A stretch of 64,000 nucleotides of DNA from Flexibacter flexilis DSM 6793 (GTDB lineage Bacteria; Bacteroidota; Bacteroidia; Cytophagales; Flexibacteraceae), in NCBI RefSeq assembly GCF_900112255.1, contig NZ_FOLE01000001.1, positions 372,001 to 436,000 of the forward strand, read 5' to 3'. Shown piece after piece: positions 50,832 to 60,756 of this stretch (within the stretch, counting starts at the first letter, position 1; each line of letters starts with the position of its first letter). A program made the translations under genes and the position numbers. The notes beneath the pieces were generated by a model. It ran no database searches and was not told the origin of the DNA. It saw only the letters and a list, made by a program, of their open reading frames with translations.

Positions 50832-52398
50832 TGATTTTAATTTTTAAAAGGTTGGCAGCAATAATTTCGTTGAGTTGGGCTTCCTCTTTGAGTTGTGCTT
50901 CAAGTGTTGTTTTTAGCTCCGCGAAACGTTCCGCAAAATTAAAATCGTCCTCTTCGTCGGGCAGCCCCACATATCGGCCTGGGGTCAGTACAAAGTCCAA
51001 TTCGGCTACTTTGGCCAAGGGCGCCGCCGCACAAAAACCTGCAATATCTTGGTAGTCAGCGTCTGGGTTTCGCCACGCGTGGTAAGTCCCCGCGATTTTA
51101 TCAATGTCTTCTTTGGAAAGTTCGCGGGTGCGGCGGTTGATTAAGTGCCCCAAGTTGCGGGCATCAATAAACAAAATCTCTTTGCTGCGGTCTCTATCAC
51201 CACCCCGCTCTTTGGGCACCTCTCCGTTAGAAGGGATTTTTTTCGTGCGGGTGCGGCTCATAAACCACAGAGCCGCAGGGATTTGCGTGTTCAGAAACAG
51301 TTTGGCGGGCAGGTTCACGATGCAATCAATCAGGCCATTTTCGACCAATGCTTTTCGGATGTCGCCTTCGCCAGAGGTTTTGGAGGTCAAAGCCCCTTTC
51401 GCCAACACAACCCCCGCTCGCCCGTTGGGTGATAGGTGATAAATGAAATGCTGAAGCCATGCAAAATTGGCGTTGCCTGTGGGCGGTGTGCCGTATTGCC
51501 AGCGTCCGTCGGTTCGCATCAGCTCGCCGCCCCAATCGCTGACGTTAAACGGCGGATTGGCAATGATATAATCGGCTTTCAGGTCTTTGTGTGCGTCGTT
51601 CAAAAAAGAACCTTCGTTGTTCCATTTCACCTGCGAGCTGTCGATGCCCCGAATGGCCAAGTTCATTTTGGCCAATCGCCACGTGGTTTGGTTGCTTTCT
51701 TGCCCGTAAATGGAAATGTCGTTTAGTTGTCCTTGGTGGTCGGCCACGAATTTTTCGGATTGTACAAACATCCCCCCAGAGCCGCAGCACGGGTCAAATA
51801 CGCGTCCTTTGTAAGGCTCTAACATTTCCACCAACAATTCTACTACGCTTCTTGGCGTGTAAAACTGTCCGCCTTTTTTGCCTTCGGCCAAGGCAAACTC
51901 GCCCAAAAAATACTCAAATACGTGTCCGAGCACATCGGCACTTCTGGCTTTGGCATCTCCCAACGCAATCGTCCCGACAAGGTCGATGAGTTCGCCCAAG
52001 CTGGTGGGGTCGAGGTTTTGGCGTGCAAACACTTTCGGCAAAACGCCTTTCAGCGAAGCATTTTCTTTTTCGATGGCGTCCATGGCATCGTCCACCAATT
52101 TCCCGATTTCGGGTTGTTTGGCGTTGGCCTGCAAGTAGTTCCAGCGGGCATCCTGCGGCACAAAAAATACATTTTCGGCTTTGTATTCGTCTTTGTCTTC
52201 GGGGTCTGCGCCGTTTGCTTCCTCCGCTTTGAGCCGTGCATGCAACTCTTCGAAAGCATCAGAAATGTATTTGAGGAAAATCAACCCCAACACAATGTGC
52301 TTGTATTCGGCAGCATCTATGTTTTTGCGGAGTTTGTCCGCTGTTTTCCAAAGTTGTTTTTCGAGCGGTTCTTCGGTTGTCGCTTTTTGTTTTGCCAT
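50824..52398 (-). CDS. hsdM: Type I restriction-modification N6-adenine methyltransferase subunit M
   Basis: 524 residues. The N-terminal helical domain (1-150, [34 protein letters not shown]) is followed by the methyltransferase fold. SAM motif I is [12 protein letters not shown] (200-211) and the catalytic NPPF is at 281-284. It methylates adenine in the host target and forms the core of both the methylase and restriction complexes. First gene of the hsdM-hsdS-RAYT-hsdR operon. The region upstream holds the phased decamer repeats (52506-52555). Confidence 0.95.
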   Translation of the reverse strand: MAKQKATTEEPLEKQLWKTADKLRKNIDAAEYKHIVLGLIFLKYISDAFEELHARLKAEEANGADPEDKDEYKAENVFFVPQDARWNYLQANAKQPEIGKLVDDAMDAIEKENASLKGVLPKVFARQNLDPTSLGELIDLVGTIALGDAKARSADVLGHVFEYFLGEFALAEGKKGGQFYTPRSVVELLVEMLEPYKGRVFDPCCGSGGMFVQSEKFVADHQGQLNDISIYGQESNQTTWRLAKMNLAIRGIDSSQVKWNNEGSFLNDAHKDLKADYIIANPPFNVSDWGGELMRTDGRWQYGTPPTGNANFAWLQHFIYHLSPNGRAGVVLAKGALTSKTSGEGDIRKALVENGLIDCIVNLPAKLFLNTQIPAALWFMSRTRTKKIPSNGEVPKERGGDRDRSKEILFIDARNLGHLINRRTRELSKEDIDKIAGTYHAWRNPDADYQDIAGFCAAAPLAKVAELDFVLTPGRYVGLPDEEDDFNFAERFAELKTTLEAQLKEEAQLNEIIAANLLKIKINE

Positions 52399-52505
52399 GC
52401 TGTTTTCTTAAAAATTTAATTGTTTTTAGCCCGCTAATGTATGTTTTTAATGCCAATTATCGGTATTGGGCACGGCGAAAAAATAGTCTGTGTTCTCGCA
52501 GGCTA

Positions 52506-52555
52506 TGATACTTTCTGATACGATATGATACGATTTAATATAAATTGATCCGATT
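52506..52555. repeat. Five tandem 10-bp repeats upstream of hsdM
   Basis: Units at 52506, 52516, 52526, 52536 and 52546: TGATACTTTC, TGATACGATA, TGATACGATT, TAATATAAAT, TGATCCGATT. The consensus is TGATACGATT with exact 10-bp period, so one face of the helix is repeated five times. The array lies 108-157 bp before hsdM and 85-134 bp before the divergent GH31 gene. It may be an operator array. Confidence 0.7.
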
Positions 52556-52639
52556 TACTCAATCTTACCCCATAACTGTATTTTAAAAACTTATAGCTTT
52601 TTTCTGTTAAATTGTGCCATTAACACACTCCCCGACCCT

Positions 52640-55048
52640 ATGGCAAATTCAGCACTTTTCCGCAGCCTTAGCGCAAGCACGCAAGCGCAATGCACCGCGC
52701 ACGGCCTGCAACTCCACACGGCAGAAGCCACCGTAAACATTAGCGTTTACACGCCCGAAATTATCCGTGTTTGCATCGAGCAAAACACCGAAACGGACTT
52801 TTCATATTCCGTCATTATTCCGCCACAAAATCCTGATTTTGAAATAATTGAACAAGAAAACCATTGGCAAATTAGTACCGCCAAACTGCGTTTGGAAGTG
52901 GGCAAATCGCCTGTGCGTTTTCGTTTTTTTGATAAAAATAATGCGTTGCTCAACGAAGATGATGCCGCTTTCGGGACGGGTTGGCTCGGCGAAGAAGTGG
53001 TTACTTACAAAAAATTGCAGCCTTATGAGCGTTTTTTGGGTTTGGGAGAAAAAACAGGCAACCAAGACAAACGCGGACGCGCGTACACCAACTGGAACAC
53101 CGATAGTTTCGCCTACGGCGCAGAAAGCGACCCACTTTACCAAACGTTGCCGTTTTATATTGGCGTGCACAGTGGCTTGTCCTACGGGATTTTTATGGAT
53201 AGCACTTATCGTTCTTGGTACAATTTCGGGGCTTCTAATAATCGTTTTGCTTCGTTTGCCGCGCAAGCGGGTCGCATGAATTATTATTTCATCCACGACA
53301 CGACGATTAAAGGAATTATTGCGGCTTATACGCAACTGACAGGCCGCGCCGAATTGCCGCCGCGCTGGAGTTTGGGGCTGCAACAATGCCGATACAGCTA
53401 TTATCCCGACGTGGAGGTACAGCGCATCGCCGACACGTTCCGACAAAAGCAAATTCCAGCCGATGCCCTGTACTTGGACATTCACTATATGCAAGATTAT
53501 AAGGTGTTTACGTGGCACGGCGAGCGTTTTTCTTCTCCCCAAAAACTCACGCAACATTTAGCAGAACAAGGCTTTGAAGTGGTCGTGATTACTGACCCAG
53601 GCATCAAGATAGAAGACGGCTACACGCCGTACGAAGAAGGCAAAGCGCAAGGGCTTTTCTTACAATACCCCGACGGCGAAAACTACGCGGCTTGCGTATG
53701 GCCAGGTTGGTGTCATTTTCCTGATTTCACGAATCCTGCGGCGCGTGCGTGGTGGGCAAATTCTATGCAAACACTTACAGAACAAGGCGTTACGGGATTC
53801 TGGACGGACATGAACGAGCCAGCCTCTTGGGGACAAGCTACGCCCGATTTGGTGGAGTTTGACTACGAAGGCCAGCGCACCAGCCACAAACAAGGCCACA
53901 ACGCCTACGGCCTACAAATGACACGCGCCACTTACGAAGGCGCACGCCAACATTTGCCTGAAAAACGCCCTTTTGTACTCACGCGGGCAGGTTATGCGGG
54001 CGTGCAACGCTACGCAGCTGTTTGGACAGGCGATAACATTGCTTCCGACGAACATTTGTTGGTTGGCGTGCGCCTGCTGATGAGCATGGGACTTGCGGGC
54101 GTGTCGTTCACGGGGACGGACATCGGCGGTTTTGTGGGCGAGGCTTCCAAAAATTTGTTTGCGCGGTGGATTTCGGTGGCAGCTTTTACGGCTTATTTCC
54201 GCATCCATACCATGATAGACAACCGCCAAACCGATGCGTGGTCTTTCGGGGAACGCACCGAAGCCATTGCCCGCAACTACATTAACCTTCGCTATAAATT
54301 GTTGCCGTATCTGTACGCGATGTTTTGGGAAAATAGCCAAACGGGTTTGCCTGTGGTGCGGAGTTTGGCCATTGAGCACAGCCACGACGAAAAAATATAT
54401 CTATTTGATTATCAGAACCAATTCATGTGCGGCGAAAGCCTTTTGATTTGTCCAACGGAAAGTTACCAGCGGTTTTGTAAAGTGTATTTGCCCGCCAATG
54501 CAGGCGGTTGGTACGACTTTTATAACGGCAAACATTGGGCAGCCGAACAAGAAATTATCATAGAATGTCCAGTAGAGCGGCTACCCGTTTTTGTGAAAGC
54601 GGGCGGTATGTTGCTTGCCCAAAACGCAACACAACACACCAAACAAAAGCCCCAGCCCGTTTTGCATTTGCATTTGTACAGAGGTGCGGCCACGCAAGAG
54701 TTGGTTTGGTACGAGGACGACGGCACAAGTTACGGCTACGCCAACGGCGATTTTTACAAGCGTGTTATTCGCTTTTCCCCAACCGAAAGAAAACTAAAAA
54801 TCGAGGCCGTAGAAGGGAATTATATTTCTGATTATCAGGAAATTAAAATACATCTGCACGATTTCGGGAAAGTGGATGGCGTGCGCCACACCACAGGCCA
54901 AACGCCTACGCACCGCGAGCATTTCGGATGGATGGACACTTTGCCCAACTTTGACCCCTTCGTAGGTGCGCCACCAGCCGCCGAAACCAGTATTTGCCAC
55001 ACGGCCACCATCGCCAACACTGCGGAAATGATAACGCTGGAGTGGTAA
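52640..55048 (+). CDS. Glycoside hydrolase family 31 alpha-glucosidase
   Basis: 802 residues. N-terminal beta-sandwich (1-215), then a (beta/alpha)8 barrel with nucleophile Asp in FWTDMNEPA and acid/base Asp in AVWTGDN. RWSLGLQQCRYSYYPD opens the barrel. The C-terminal sandwiches end near 780. There is no signal peptide, so the enzyme is cytoplasmic and probably acts on imported maltose- or isomaltose-type oligosaccharides. No SusC/SusD, transporter or amylase gene is nearby, so the substrate is open. It is divergent from the hsd operon. Confidence 0.92.
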   Translation: MANSALFRSLSASTQAQCTAHGLQLHTAEATVNISVYTPEIIRVCIEQNTETDFSYSVIIPPQNPDFEIIEQENHWQISTAKLRLEVGKSPVRFRFFDKNNALLNEDDAAFGTGWLGEEVVTYKKLQPYERFLGLGEKTGNQDKRGRAYTNWNTDSFAYGAESDPLYQTLPFYIGVHSGLSYGIFMDSTYRSWYNFGASNNRFASFAAQAGRMNYYFIHDTTIKGIIAAYTQLTGRAELPPRWSLGLQQCRYSYYPDVEVQRIADTFRQKQIPADALYLDIHYMQDYKVFTWHGERFSSPQKLTQHLAEQGFEVVVITDPGIKIEDGYTPYEEGKAQGLFLQYPDGENYAACVWPGWCHFPDFTNPAARAWWANSMQTLTEQGVTGFWTDMNEPASWGQATPDLVEFDYEGQRTSHKQGHNAYGLQMTRATYEGARQHLPEKRPFVLTRAGYAGVQRYAAVWTGDNIASDEHLLVGVRLLMSMGLAGVSFTGTDIGGFVGEASKNLFARWISVAAFTAYFRIHTMIDNRQTDAWSFGERTEAIARNYINLRYKLLPYLYAMFWENSQTGLPVVRSLAIEHSHDEKIYLFDYQNQFMCGESLLICPTESYQRFCKVYLPANAGGWYDFYNGKHWAAEQEIIIECPVERLPVFVKAGGMLLAQNATQHTKQKPQPVLHLHLYRGAATQELVWYEDDGTSYGYANGDFYKRVIRFSPTERKLKIEAVEGNYISDYQEIKIHLHDFGKVDGVRHTTGQTPTHREHFGWMDTLPNFDPFVGAPPAAETSICHTATIANTAEMITLEW

Positions 55049-55070
55049 CATTGTATACAAGCCGAAACAG

Positions 55071-56147
55071 TTAATAGTCTATCACAATAAAATTTGATAG
55101 CACTACGCCGTTTCGCAAAATGCTGTAATCCTGCGTTTCCTGTCCGTTTTCAAAGATTTTGCAATAATTATAATCGCCCATATCTACATTAATGGCGCGA
55201 CTGGCTTTATAATTTTTTTGGAGATATTCGGCCAACTCATACAACGAAAGTTGCATTTCAAACGAGTCAAAAATATGCGTATTTCCGTCTTTGGTCTGAA
55301 AAATAACCCTGCGGCGCGTTTGCGTTTGTTGCGCTTGTTTTTCTACACAAATACTGTCGTTGTACAAAATCAAATGCGACTGAACCGCCGAAGCATTTTC
55401 GTGTTTGAGCAGTTCCACAAATTTCAGATAATCCGAAATATTATCTTTGATATTTAGCGTATTAAAACCATAATTTAGGTCTCTGATATTGAAAATATGA
55501 AGCCTATTTTCTTTGTCTATGAGCAAAAGCCCATCCCATTTCTGAATACACGGATTTACAATATCGCCTTTGTCCACTGCCAAGCCCGCAGGCAAATCGT
55601 AAGGCGAAGTATAAGTACCCGAAATTACAATGCGTTTGCTGGCTGGCGGCAGCGTTTCCAGCAAAGTTTTAGAAGATTCTTTTTCTTGATTAAAAAGCAA
55701 TTCTGCATTGCTAATGGTATCCGATTTGGTCGAAAAAATAATATTTTTATCTTTAAATACGGCAGTACGATAAGGCAAATTTTCCAAATAATTTGGCAAA
55801 CATTCTTTTAGAAAATATTGGTAATCTTCGGGAATAGTTTGGCCATTAATTAAGTGCAAATATTGTTCTTTGGTGGGTAAAGAATTAGGATTTTGTGCTT
55901 TTACAAATTCAAAAAAATGGATTTGAGATTGATATACGTTTTCGCTACTATTCAAATCCTGCAAAAAGGCATTCAGATTTTCCGCAAAATTACCTGATAT
56001 TTTGCCCAATGTATGCGGCATTGGCGCAGGTGTATTGCTTATTTCTTTTTTTATATTCGATTGATTTTGATAAATAATAATTCCAACCGAAAAGAGCAAG
56101 CAAGCCCCCAACAAAATAACGATATATTGTTTTTTATTTTTGGCCAT
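55071..56147 (-). CDS. Membrane-anchored protein related to phosphodiester glycosidases (divergent)
   Basis: 358 residues with one N-terminal membrane anchor (IVILLGACLLFSVGIIIY) and the rest outside the cytoplasm. The C-terminal half is weakly but clearly like the downstream-encoded DUF2233/NAGPA family and closer to the neighbour at 56157-57803: VISGTYTSPYDLPAGLAV, then AVQSHLILYNDSICV, RRRVIFQTKDGNTHIFDS and INVDMGDYNY. The central glycines and acidic residues of the canonical active site are changed, so catalysis is uncertain. It is the last gene of a three-gene operon (9-bp gap before it). Confidence 0.6.
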   Translation of the reverse strand: MAKNKKQYIVILLGACLLFSVGIIIYQNQSNIKKEISNTPAPMPHTLGKISGNFAENLNAFLQDLNSSENVYQSQIHFFEFVKAQNPNSLPTKEQYLHLINGQTIPEDYQYFLKECLPNYLENLPYRTAVFKDKNIIFSTKSDTISNAELLFNQEKESSKTLLETLPPASKRIVISGTYTSPYDLPAGLAVDKGDIVNPCIQKWDGLLLIDKENRLHIFNIRDLNYGFNTLNIKDNISDYLKFVELLKHENASAVQSHLILYNDSICVEKQAQQTQTRRRVIFQTKDGNTHIFDSFEMQLSLYELAEYLQKNYKASRAINVDMGDYNYCKIFENGQETQDYSILRNGVVLSNFIVIDY

Positions 56148-56156
56148 TTTTAGTTT

Positions 56157-57803
56157 TTATTTGTAATAAACTATCAAATTGGTAGCCGCCGAAATATCCA
56201 CTGGGCCACGTACAGCAGGCCACAAATTACCGCGTTCGTTAAACACATTCAGAATGTCATAAGACCCTGTATCAAGGTTCATAATTCCCAATACTTTAAA
56301 CTCACGTTTGGCAATAATATTAAAAATTTCTTGCGTAATAGAGGCCAAATCGTAAGAGGCCGTAATATTAAAAATGGCGTGTACTTTATTGCCTTTTTTG
56401 TCTTCAAACAACGCCAACAAACGTCTTTCACGCTGCGCATTCGAGGATTTGGACGGATTAATCAGAATGGAATCATTACTGGCCAACAAATGCGTTTGGA
56501 ACACGGTTGCGTTATGGTCTTTGCACCATTTCAGTAGCTGCGAATAAGCCGCCAAACTCTCGAAAGGAGTATCCAAAATATCGCCGTTTGGCAATTTTAT
56601 TTTATTGGCTTTCAGGTTAATGGCCTGCACGCTATTTCCCGAAAAAACGGCCAACCCGTGCCTATCGTGCAGCAATACAGCATTAATTAATTTGCCATTT
56701 TCGAGCGTAAAACCGTCGGGCTTTTTGCTGCCGCCAAAATTGGTGGTATAACCGCCCGTAGTGGCCAACACTACGCGGTGTTGATTTTTGAAGCTACGGA
56801 ACTGATTTACAGCAGATGACGCAAAATATTGTACTTTGATTCGGGGCGCACGCATCCAAATAGAATGGCCAATGGAATGGTTGGAAGACTTATCTTTCAG
56901 GTTAAAAATCTCGACCAAATGCTCTGATTTATAGCCTGTTGGGTAAAAACTTTTCGACCAAATTTGTTTGAAATTAGGCCGCGCCTCCGACGAAACAGGG
57001 CTTGGATTACAGTCTGTCGTAAATTTTAAAATAACTAAAATAATAGCCGCTAATACGCTTATTTTTTTAAAAAAAGTAGGGATATTAACAAAAATAATTC
57101 CCAGCAATACGGCTACAATTCCCCAAACAAATATGCCCAAGCCACAAACAAAAGATTTGATACTTTGTTGGAAACGGTCTATCACATAATTAAATTTTCC
57201 TTGCTTAATATTGGCAATTATTTTTTTACTGCTGCTTTCTTCAAACGAAACTAAAACTTTATTCTTTTTGAGTCGCTTTAAATACGTTACGTTAATAGAA
57301 TCTGTGGGGTTAAATTTACTTTTTCGGTGATTTTGTTCTATTACTTCGGCTACTTTACTCAAAATATAATAACCAACTATTTGATAAGCCTCATTAGTAT
57401 TTAATTTGAAATAGTAGTTATTATCCAAACTTGGCTGGCTCGGATTGCTTAGTTTTTTAGACGTGCTTAAATACGCTTCTCCTATCGAAATTTTTTTGTC
57501 GAGTTGCGCGAGCGTTACGGGATATTGTTTCAGAAATTCGTCGGCCAAATGATACAAAAATATATCACCGTCTTGTTTGCCGTTGGCATCTCTTAGCGAT
57601 TTCCAAACAATATACCTATCTTCTTGTATGCGAGGAAAATCCGTAAAAGCAACCGTTTCTAAATATTGATTATACGGAAAATTGGCTAAAAAAACTTGTA
57701 GATTTTGGTCTCGGTGCTGGCTCACATAAGCCTGCATATCAAAGCCAAAAACACTAAAATCAAGGAAAATAAACAAAAAAAGTAGCAGTTTTTTCATACG
57801 CAA
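56157..57803 (-). CDS. Signal-peptide protein with two central helices and phosphodiester-glycosidase-like C-terminus
   Basis: 548 residues. Signal (KKLLLFLFIFLDFSVFG), an extracytoplasmic N-domain of about 200 residues with no known family, and two adjacent transmembrane helices (about 218-262). A C-terminal domain resembles NAGPA/DUF2233: VVLATTGGYTTNFGGSKKPDGFTLENGKLIN, then ATVFQTHLLASNDSILI, RERRLLALFEDKKGNKVHA and GIMNLDTGSYDI. It lies 4 bp after the canonical member and 9 bp before the other divergent member. A protein that combines a membrane hairpin with this fold is unusual. Confidence 0.62.
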   Translation of the reverse strand: MRMKKLLLFLFIFLDFSVFGFDMQAYVSQHRDQNLQVFLANFPYNQYLETVAFTDFPRIQEDRYIVWKSLRDANGKQDGDIFLYHLADEFLKQYPVTLAQLDKKISIGEAYLSTSKKLSNPSQPSLDNNYYFKLNTNEAYQIVGYYILSKVAEVIEQNHRKSKFNPTDSINVTYLKRLKKNKVLVSFEESSSKKIIANIKQGKFNYVIDRFQQSIKSFVCGLGIFVWGIVAVLLGIIFVNIPTFFKKISVLAAIILVILKFTTDCNPSPVSSEARPNFKQIWSKSFYPTGYKSEHLVEIFNLKDKSSNHSIGHSIWMRAPRIKVQYFASSAVNQFRSFKNQHRVVLATTGGYTTNFGGSKKPDGFTLENGKLINAVLLHDRHGLAVFSGNSVQAINLKANKIKLPNGDILDTPFESLAAYSQLLKWCKDHNATVFQTHLLASNDSILINPSKSSNAQRERRLLALFEDKKGNKVHAIFNITASYDLASITQEIFNIIAKREFKVLGIMNLDTGSYDILNVFNERGNLWPAVRGPVDISAATNLIVYYK

Positions 57804-57807
57804 TCTA

Positions 57808-58599
57808 TTATTCAGTTATGGCAATCATTGCCCCAAAATCTTGTACAGTTTGTGGTCTTTTCAAATCCAATAAATACATTTCAGAAATGGCACCGTCCAG
57901 ATAAAGTGCGTTATCACATTTCAATATTTCTTTAAACAAACTGGCAAAATCATAGAAATTTACCACCTCATTAGAAATCGCAAAAACAACTTCGCCATTT
58001 TTATTGATTCCCACGCCACTGCGCACAAAAACATTGGTTGAGCTTTTGGTAAAATGGGAGTTTATTTGACCATTTGTTACCAACATTGGCCCCGATTGTG
58101 TGGCATATAGCACGCCTTTTTTATGTTTTTCAAATTCGGTAGAAGGCACAACTTTTGCCTGCTTTTTGGTGATTAGAAAAACGCCATTGGGCTGCATATA
58201 AAAATTTCCGTAGCCTTTTGCGGCAAGGTCGATGGGCACTAATTCTTTTTTGTTTTCGATGTACAAACCTTGCGGCGAATTGTCGGGCATATACATTCCC
58301 GCATTGGTGGAAAACACTAATTTTTTGCCCTTCACTTCCACATATTTTTTCAGCGTTTCGATGTTTTTTAGCTTCTCGCCTTGCGCATTTTTCCAATACA
58401 TTTTTATCGTTTGTTTGGAAAAATCTACCGTATAAGTATCAAAAGTATGTTGGTTAAATGAAACGTGATTCGCTTTTTTGTTAGCAACGGCTGTCTTTGT
58501 TTTTTGCGTTTTGGCACTTTGCCCCATTACACAAAAAGCCACCGTGATAGGCAAGCTCAAAAGCAAAACAATTGCCGTTATTTTTTGGAGTTTTTTCAT
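57808..58599 (-). CDS. Phosphodiester glycosidase family protein (DUF2233/NAGPA)
   Basis: 263 residues from the ATG at 58599, which gives a proper signal peptide (MKKLQKITAIVLLLSLPITVAFC). The frame opens at 58638. The core shows the family order: VFSTNAGMYMPDNSPQGLYIENKKELV, then ATQSGPMLVTNGQIN, VRSGVGINKNGEVVFAISNE and NALYLDGAISEMYL. Relatives cleave GlcNAc-1-phosphodiesters (the mammalian uncovering enzyme) or act on bacterial cell-wall or exopolysaccharide phosphodiesters. It is exported. First of a tight three-gene operon with two divergent relatives. Confidence 0.85.
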   Translation of the reverse strand: MKKLQKITAIVLLLSLPITVAFCVMGQSAKTQKTKTAVANKKANHVSFNQHTFDTYTVDFSKQTIKMYWKNAQGEKLKNIETLKKYVEVKGKKLVFSTNAGMYMPDNSPQGLYIENKKELVPIDLAAKGYGNFYMQPNGVFLITKKQAKVVPSTEFEKHKKGVLYATQSGPMLVTNGQINSHFTKSSTNVFVRSGVGINKNGEVVFAISNEVVNFYDFASLFKEILKCDNALYLDGAISEMYLLDLKRPQTVQDFGAMIAITE

Positions 58600-58637
58600 T
58601 CGTTTCAATAGTTTTAATTCAGAAAGCCCCAATAACA

Positions 58638-59408
58638 CTATTCACCCTTACTCATGGCACTAAGGCAACGGTTGATGCGGGCGGCCAGTTCGTAGTCGGA
58701 CGCTTCCAAGATAAACTCATCAGAAACAGGACAATAGCGCATAAATTCCGTGAGGTCGTCGCCCGAAAGTCCCGTTTGTTCGGCCACTACCTCGCGGTTG
58801 TAACGCGCTGTAATATAGCGTTCTATCGCTCGGCGTGCCACCAAATCTTTGAGTTTGCGTTGTTGGCGCGGGCGGCTGCCAAACTGCTCGTACAAAAAAG
58901 ACAATGGGCTGGAAATAGTCGGCGCAATGCGCACATCACCGCGCTCAATCATTTCCCTTCGCCAATCTTGCTCGGCGGCATATTCGGGGCGCACGGTCAG
59001 TGGCCTGTATCGCTTGCGCAATTTGGGTGCGGAAACCGTAACAGGCGCAAGTTCATAGCTTTTGGGTGTGAGGCGCAAATCTATATAATAATTGCCATGT
59101 TTTTCGGGGTCTTTTTGGTAAAGAAAATCCACGTAACCGATGGCCGTAATGCGCAACGTATCTTTGGCACTAATTACAGTAGTGTAATAACCTGCTGTAT
59201 CTGAGGCTATTACTTTTTTGGTGCGCGAGTTGGTCAGGTACGCATAGGCAATAGGTTTGCCGCTGGTTGCATCTAAGATTTTGCCCGCGATACGCACATA
59301 AAATTCATGATTGGGAGGCGTTTTGAACACTTGCGCCATAGCCGACGAGGCCAAGCCCGCCAACAGCCCAACGACTACAAAACAAAACAGGTAATTTTTA
59401 CGATTCAT
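58638..59408 (-). CDS. Carboxypeptidase-like regulatory domain protein
   Basis: 256 residues with a signal peptide (FCFVVVGLLAGLASSAMA). Residues 36-115 form a carboxypeptidase D regulatory-like/CNA-B beta-sandwich (VRIAGKILDATSGKPIAYAYLTNS, then SDTAGYYTTVISAKDTLRITAIGY). The rest is charged and helical (SPLSFLYEQFGSRPRQQRKLKDLVARRAIERYI). This architecture recurs in Bacteroidota envelope proteins that are not TonB receptors, with unknown function. It lies 38 bp before the phosphodiester glycosidase gene on the same strand and may be part of the same unit. Confidence 0.75.
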   Translation of the reverse strand: MNRKNYLFCFVVVGLLAGLASSAMAQVFKTPPNHEFYVRIAGKILDATSGKPIAYAYLTNSRTKKVIASDTAGYYTTVISAKDTLRITAIGYVDFLYQKDPEKHGNYYIDLRLTPKSYELAPVTVSAPKLRKRYRPLTVRPEYAAEQDWRREMIERGDVRIAPTISSPLSFLYEQFGSRPRQQRKLKDLVARRAIERYITARYNREVVAEQTGLSGDDLTEFMRYCPVSDEFILEASDYELAARINRCLSAMSKGE

Positions 59409-59554
59409 TTACCAAATAATTTCGGGTGTGTTTGGTTCTTCTAACGCTTGAATATGGTTAAAATTTTTATTCAAAAGAAAAGCCAAAATACAAGCCACAA
59501 GTAATCAGTATTTTACAAAATCACTTTTAACAAAGATTAACAATTTAGGGCAAA

Positions 59555-59592
59555 AAAGAAACGGCAACACACCACGAAAGTATGTTGCCGCT
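59555..59592 (-). terminator. Terminator of the M23 peptidase gene
   Basis: Perfect stem CGGCAACA/TGTTGCCG (59562-59569 with 59583-59590), followed on minus by TTTCTTTTTTG. Confidence 0.78.
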
Positions 59593-59615
59593 CGCGTGCC
59601 CTACGCAAAGCCTTC

Positions 59616-60596
59616 TTAATCATAGGTTTGGCTTTGGCGCGAAGAAACATCCAACATATTTTGGTATTCTTTCGGCGAAATATCGTTGTAGTAAAAGTTT
59701 ACGGGATTAATTTTTTGCCCGCCTTTAATCACTTCATAGTGCAAGTGCGGCCCTGTGGACTTGCCCGTACTGCCCACCAAACCAATCACGTCGCCGCGAT
59801 TAATTCGCTGGCCTACACGCACTTTTACTTTGCTCATGTGGCCGTAAAGCGTTTGATAACCGTAGCCGTGATTAATCACCACACATTGCCCGTAGCCCGC
59901 CAAATGCTTGCCATAGCCCGCCACCGAAACTACGCCTTTGCCTGTGGCATAAATTTTAGAACCTGTTTTTGCGCCAAAGTCCATGCCCGAATGGAATTTG
60001 GGGGTTTTGTAAACGGGGTCGATGCGGCCACCAAAACCCGCCAACATATTAATATCGCTATTGCGCACGGGCTGAATGGCAGGCAAACAAGCCAACATTT
60101 TTTGTTTGTTTTTGACCAAACCCGTGATTTCGTCATAGGATTTGGCTTGTACATAAAGCTGTTTTTTGAGTTTATCGGCACGCGCAAACGTATTGATAAT
60201 CAACTCTTGTTGTTCCAAACCTTTATCCAAAAGGTCTTTGTAGTGATTCGCTCCCCCAATGCCCGCACCGCGCACGGCGGCAGGAATTGGGTCTGCTTCA
60301 AAAATGACTCTATAAATATTGTCGTCGCGGGTTTGGAGCGATGCCAACACTTCCTGCGACTTATTCAATTCTTTGCCCAGCAACTCATAATAAAATTTGA
60401 GTTCTTCGTTTTCTTTGCGCAAAGCAGCTTCCCTACCCGATTCAAAAAAACGACTACCAAACCAGTACGCGCCAGCTCCCGCCAATGCCGCCAAGATGAT
60501 AAAAGCACTGATATTGAACAATATATCCCACGCGCTCGTGCGAACTTTTTCGTAAGTACAGGTATGTGTATTATAATAGTATTTAATTTTGGCCAT
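59616..60596 (-). CDS. M23 family metallopeptidase (LytM domain)
   Basis: 326 residues. One N-terminal transmembrane helix (about 25-50, ISAFIILAALAGAGAYWFG), then a coiled coil (about 54-95) and a C-terminal M23 domain in the periplasm. Zinc ligands are visible: HSGMDFG (His and Asp), and the HxH of GPHLHYEV, with YGHMSKV. All catalytic residues are present, so it should cut peptidoglycan cross-bridges, as in cell separation or wall growth. Membrane-anchored M23 proteins with this coiled coil are common in the phylum. It is transcribed alone. Confidence 0.92.
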   Translation of the reverse strand: MAKIKYYYNTHTCTYEKVRTSAWDILFNISAFIILAALAGAGAYWFGSRFFESGREAALRKENEELKFYYELLGKELNKSQEVLASLQTRDDNIYRVIFEADPIPAAVRGAGIGGANHYKDLLDKGLEQQELIINTFARADKLKKQLYVQAKSYDEITGLVKNKQKMLACLPAIQPVRNSDINMLAGFGGRIDPVYKTPKFHSGMDFGAKTGSKIYATGKGVVSVAGYGKHLAGYGQCVVINHGYGYQTLYGHMSKVKVRVGQRINRGDVIGLVGSTGKSTGPHLHYEVIKGGQKINPVNFYYNDISPKEYQNMLDVSSRQSQTYD

Positions 60597-60756
60597 TTGT
60601 CTATTAGAAATAATATTACAAAAAGATATAGGTTTCTAAGAGTGTGCTTTCATGGATAACTCATTGATAATGAGCTTCAAAAATGAGCCTGCAATTTAAA
60701 GAAATAATCTAAGCCTGCCAACAAATTGTAACTTTTTCGTGTTTTTGTGGCGTTTT

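Noticed and set aside
44180-52500. Integrated element bounded by the tRNA-Pro 3' end
   Set aside because: No second copy of the tRNA 3' end was found up to the GH31 gene, and no integrase gene is present.
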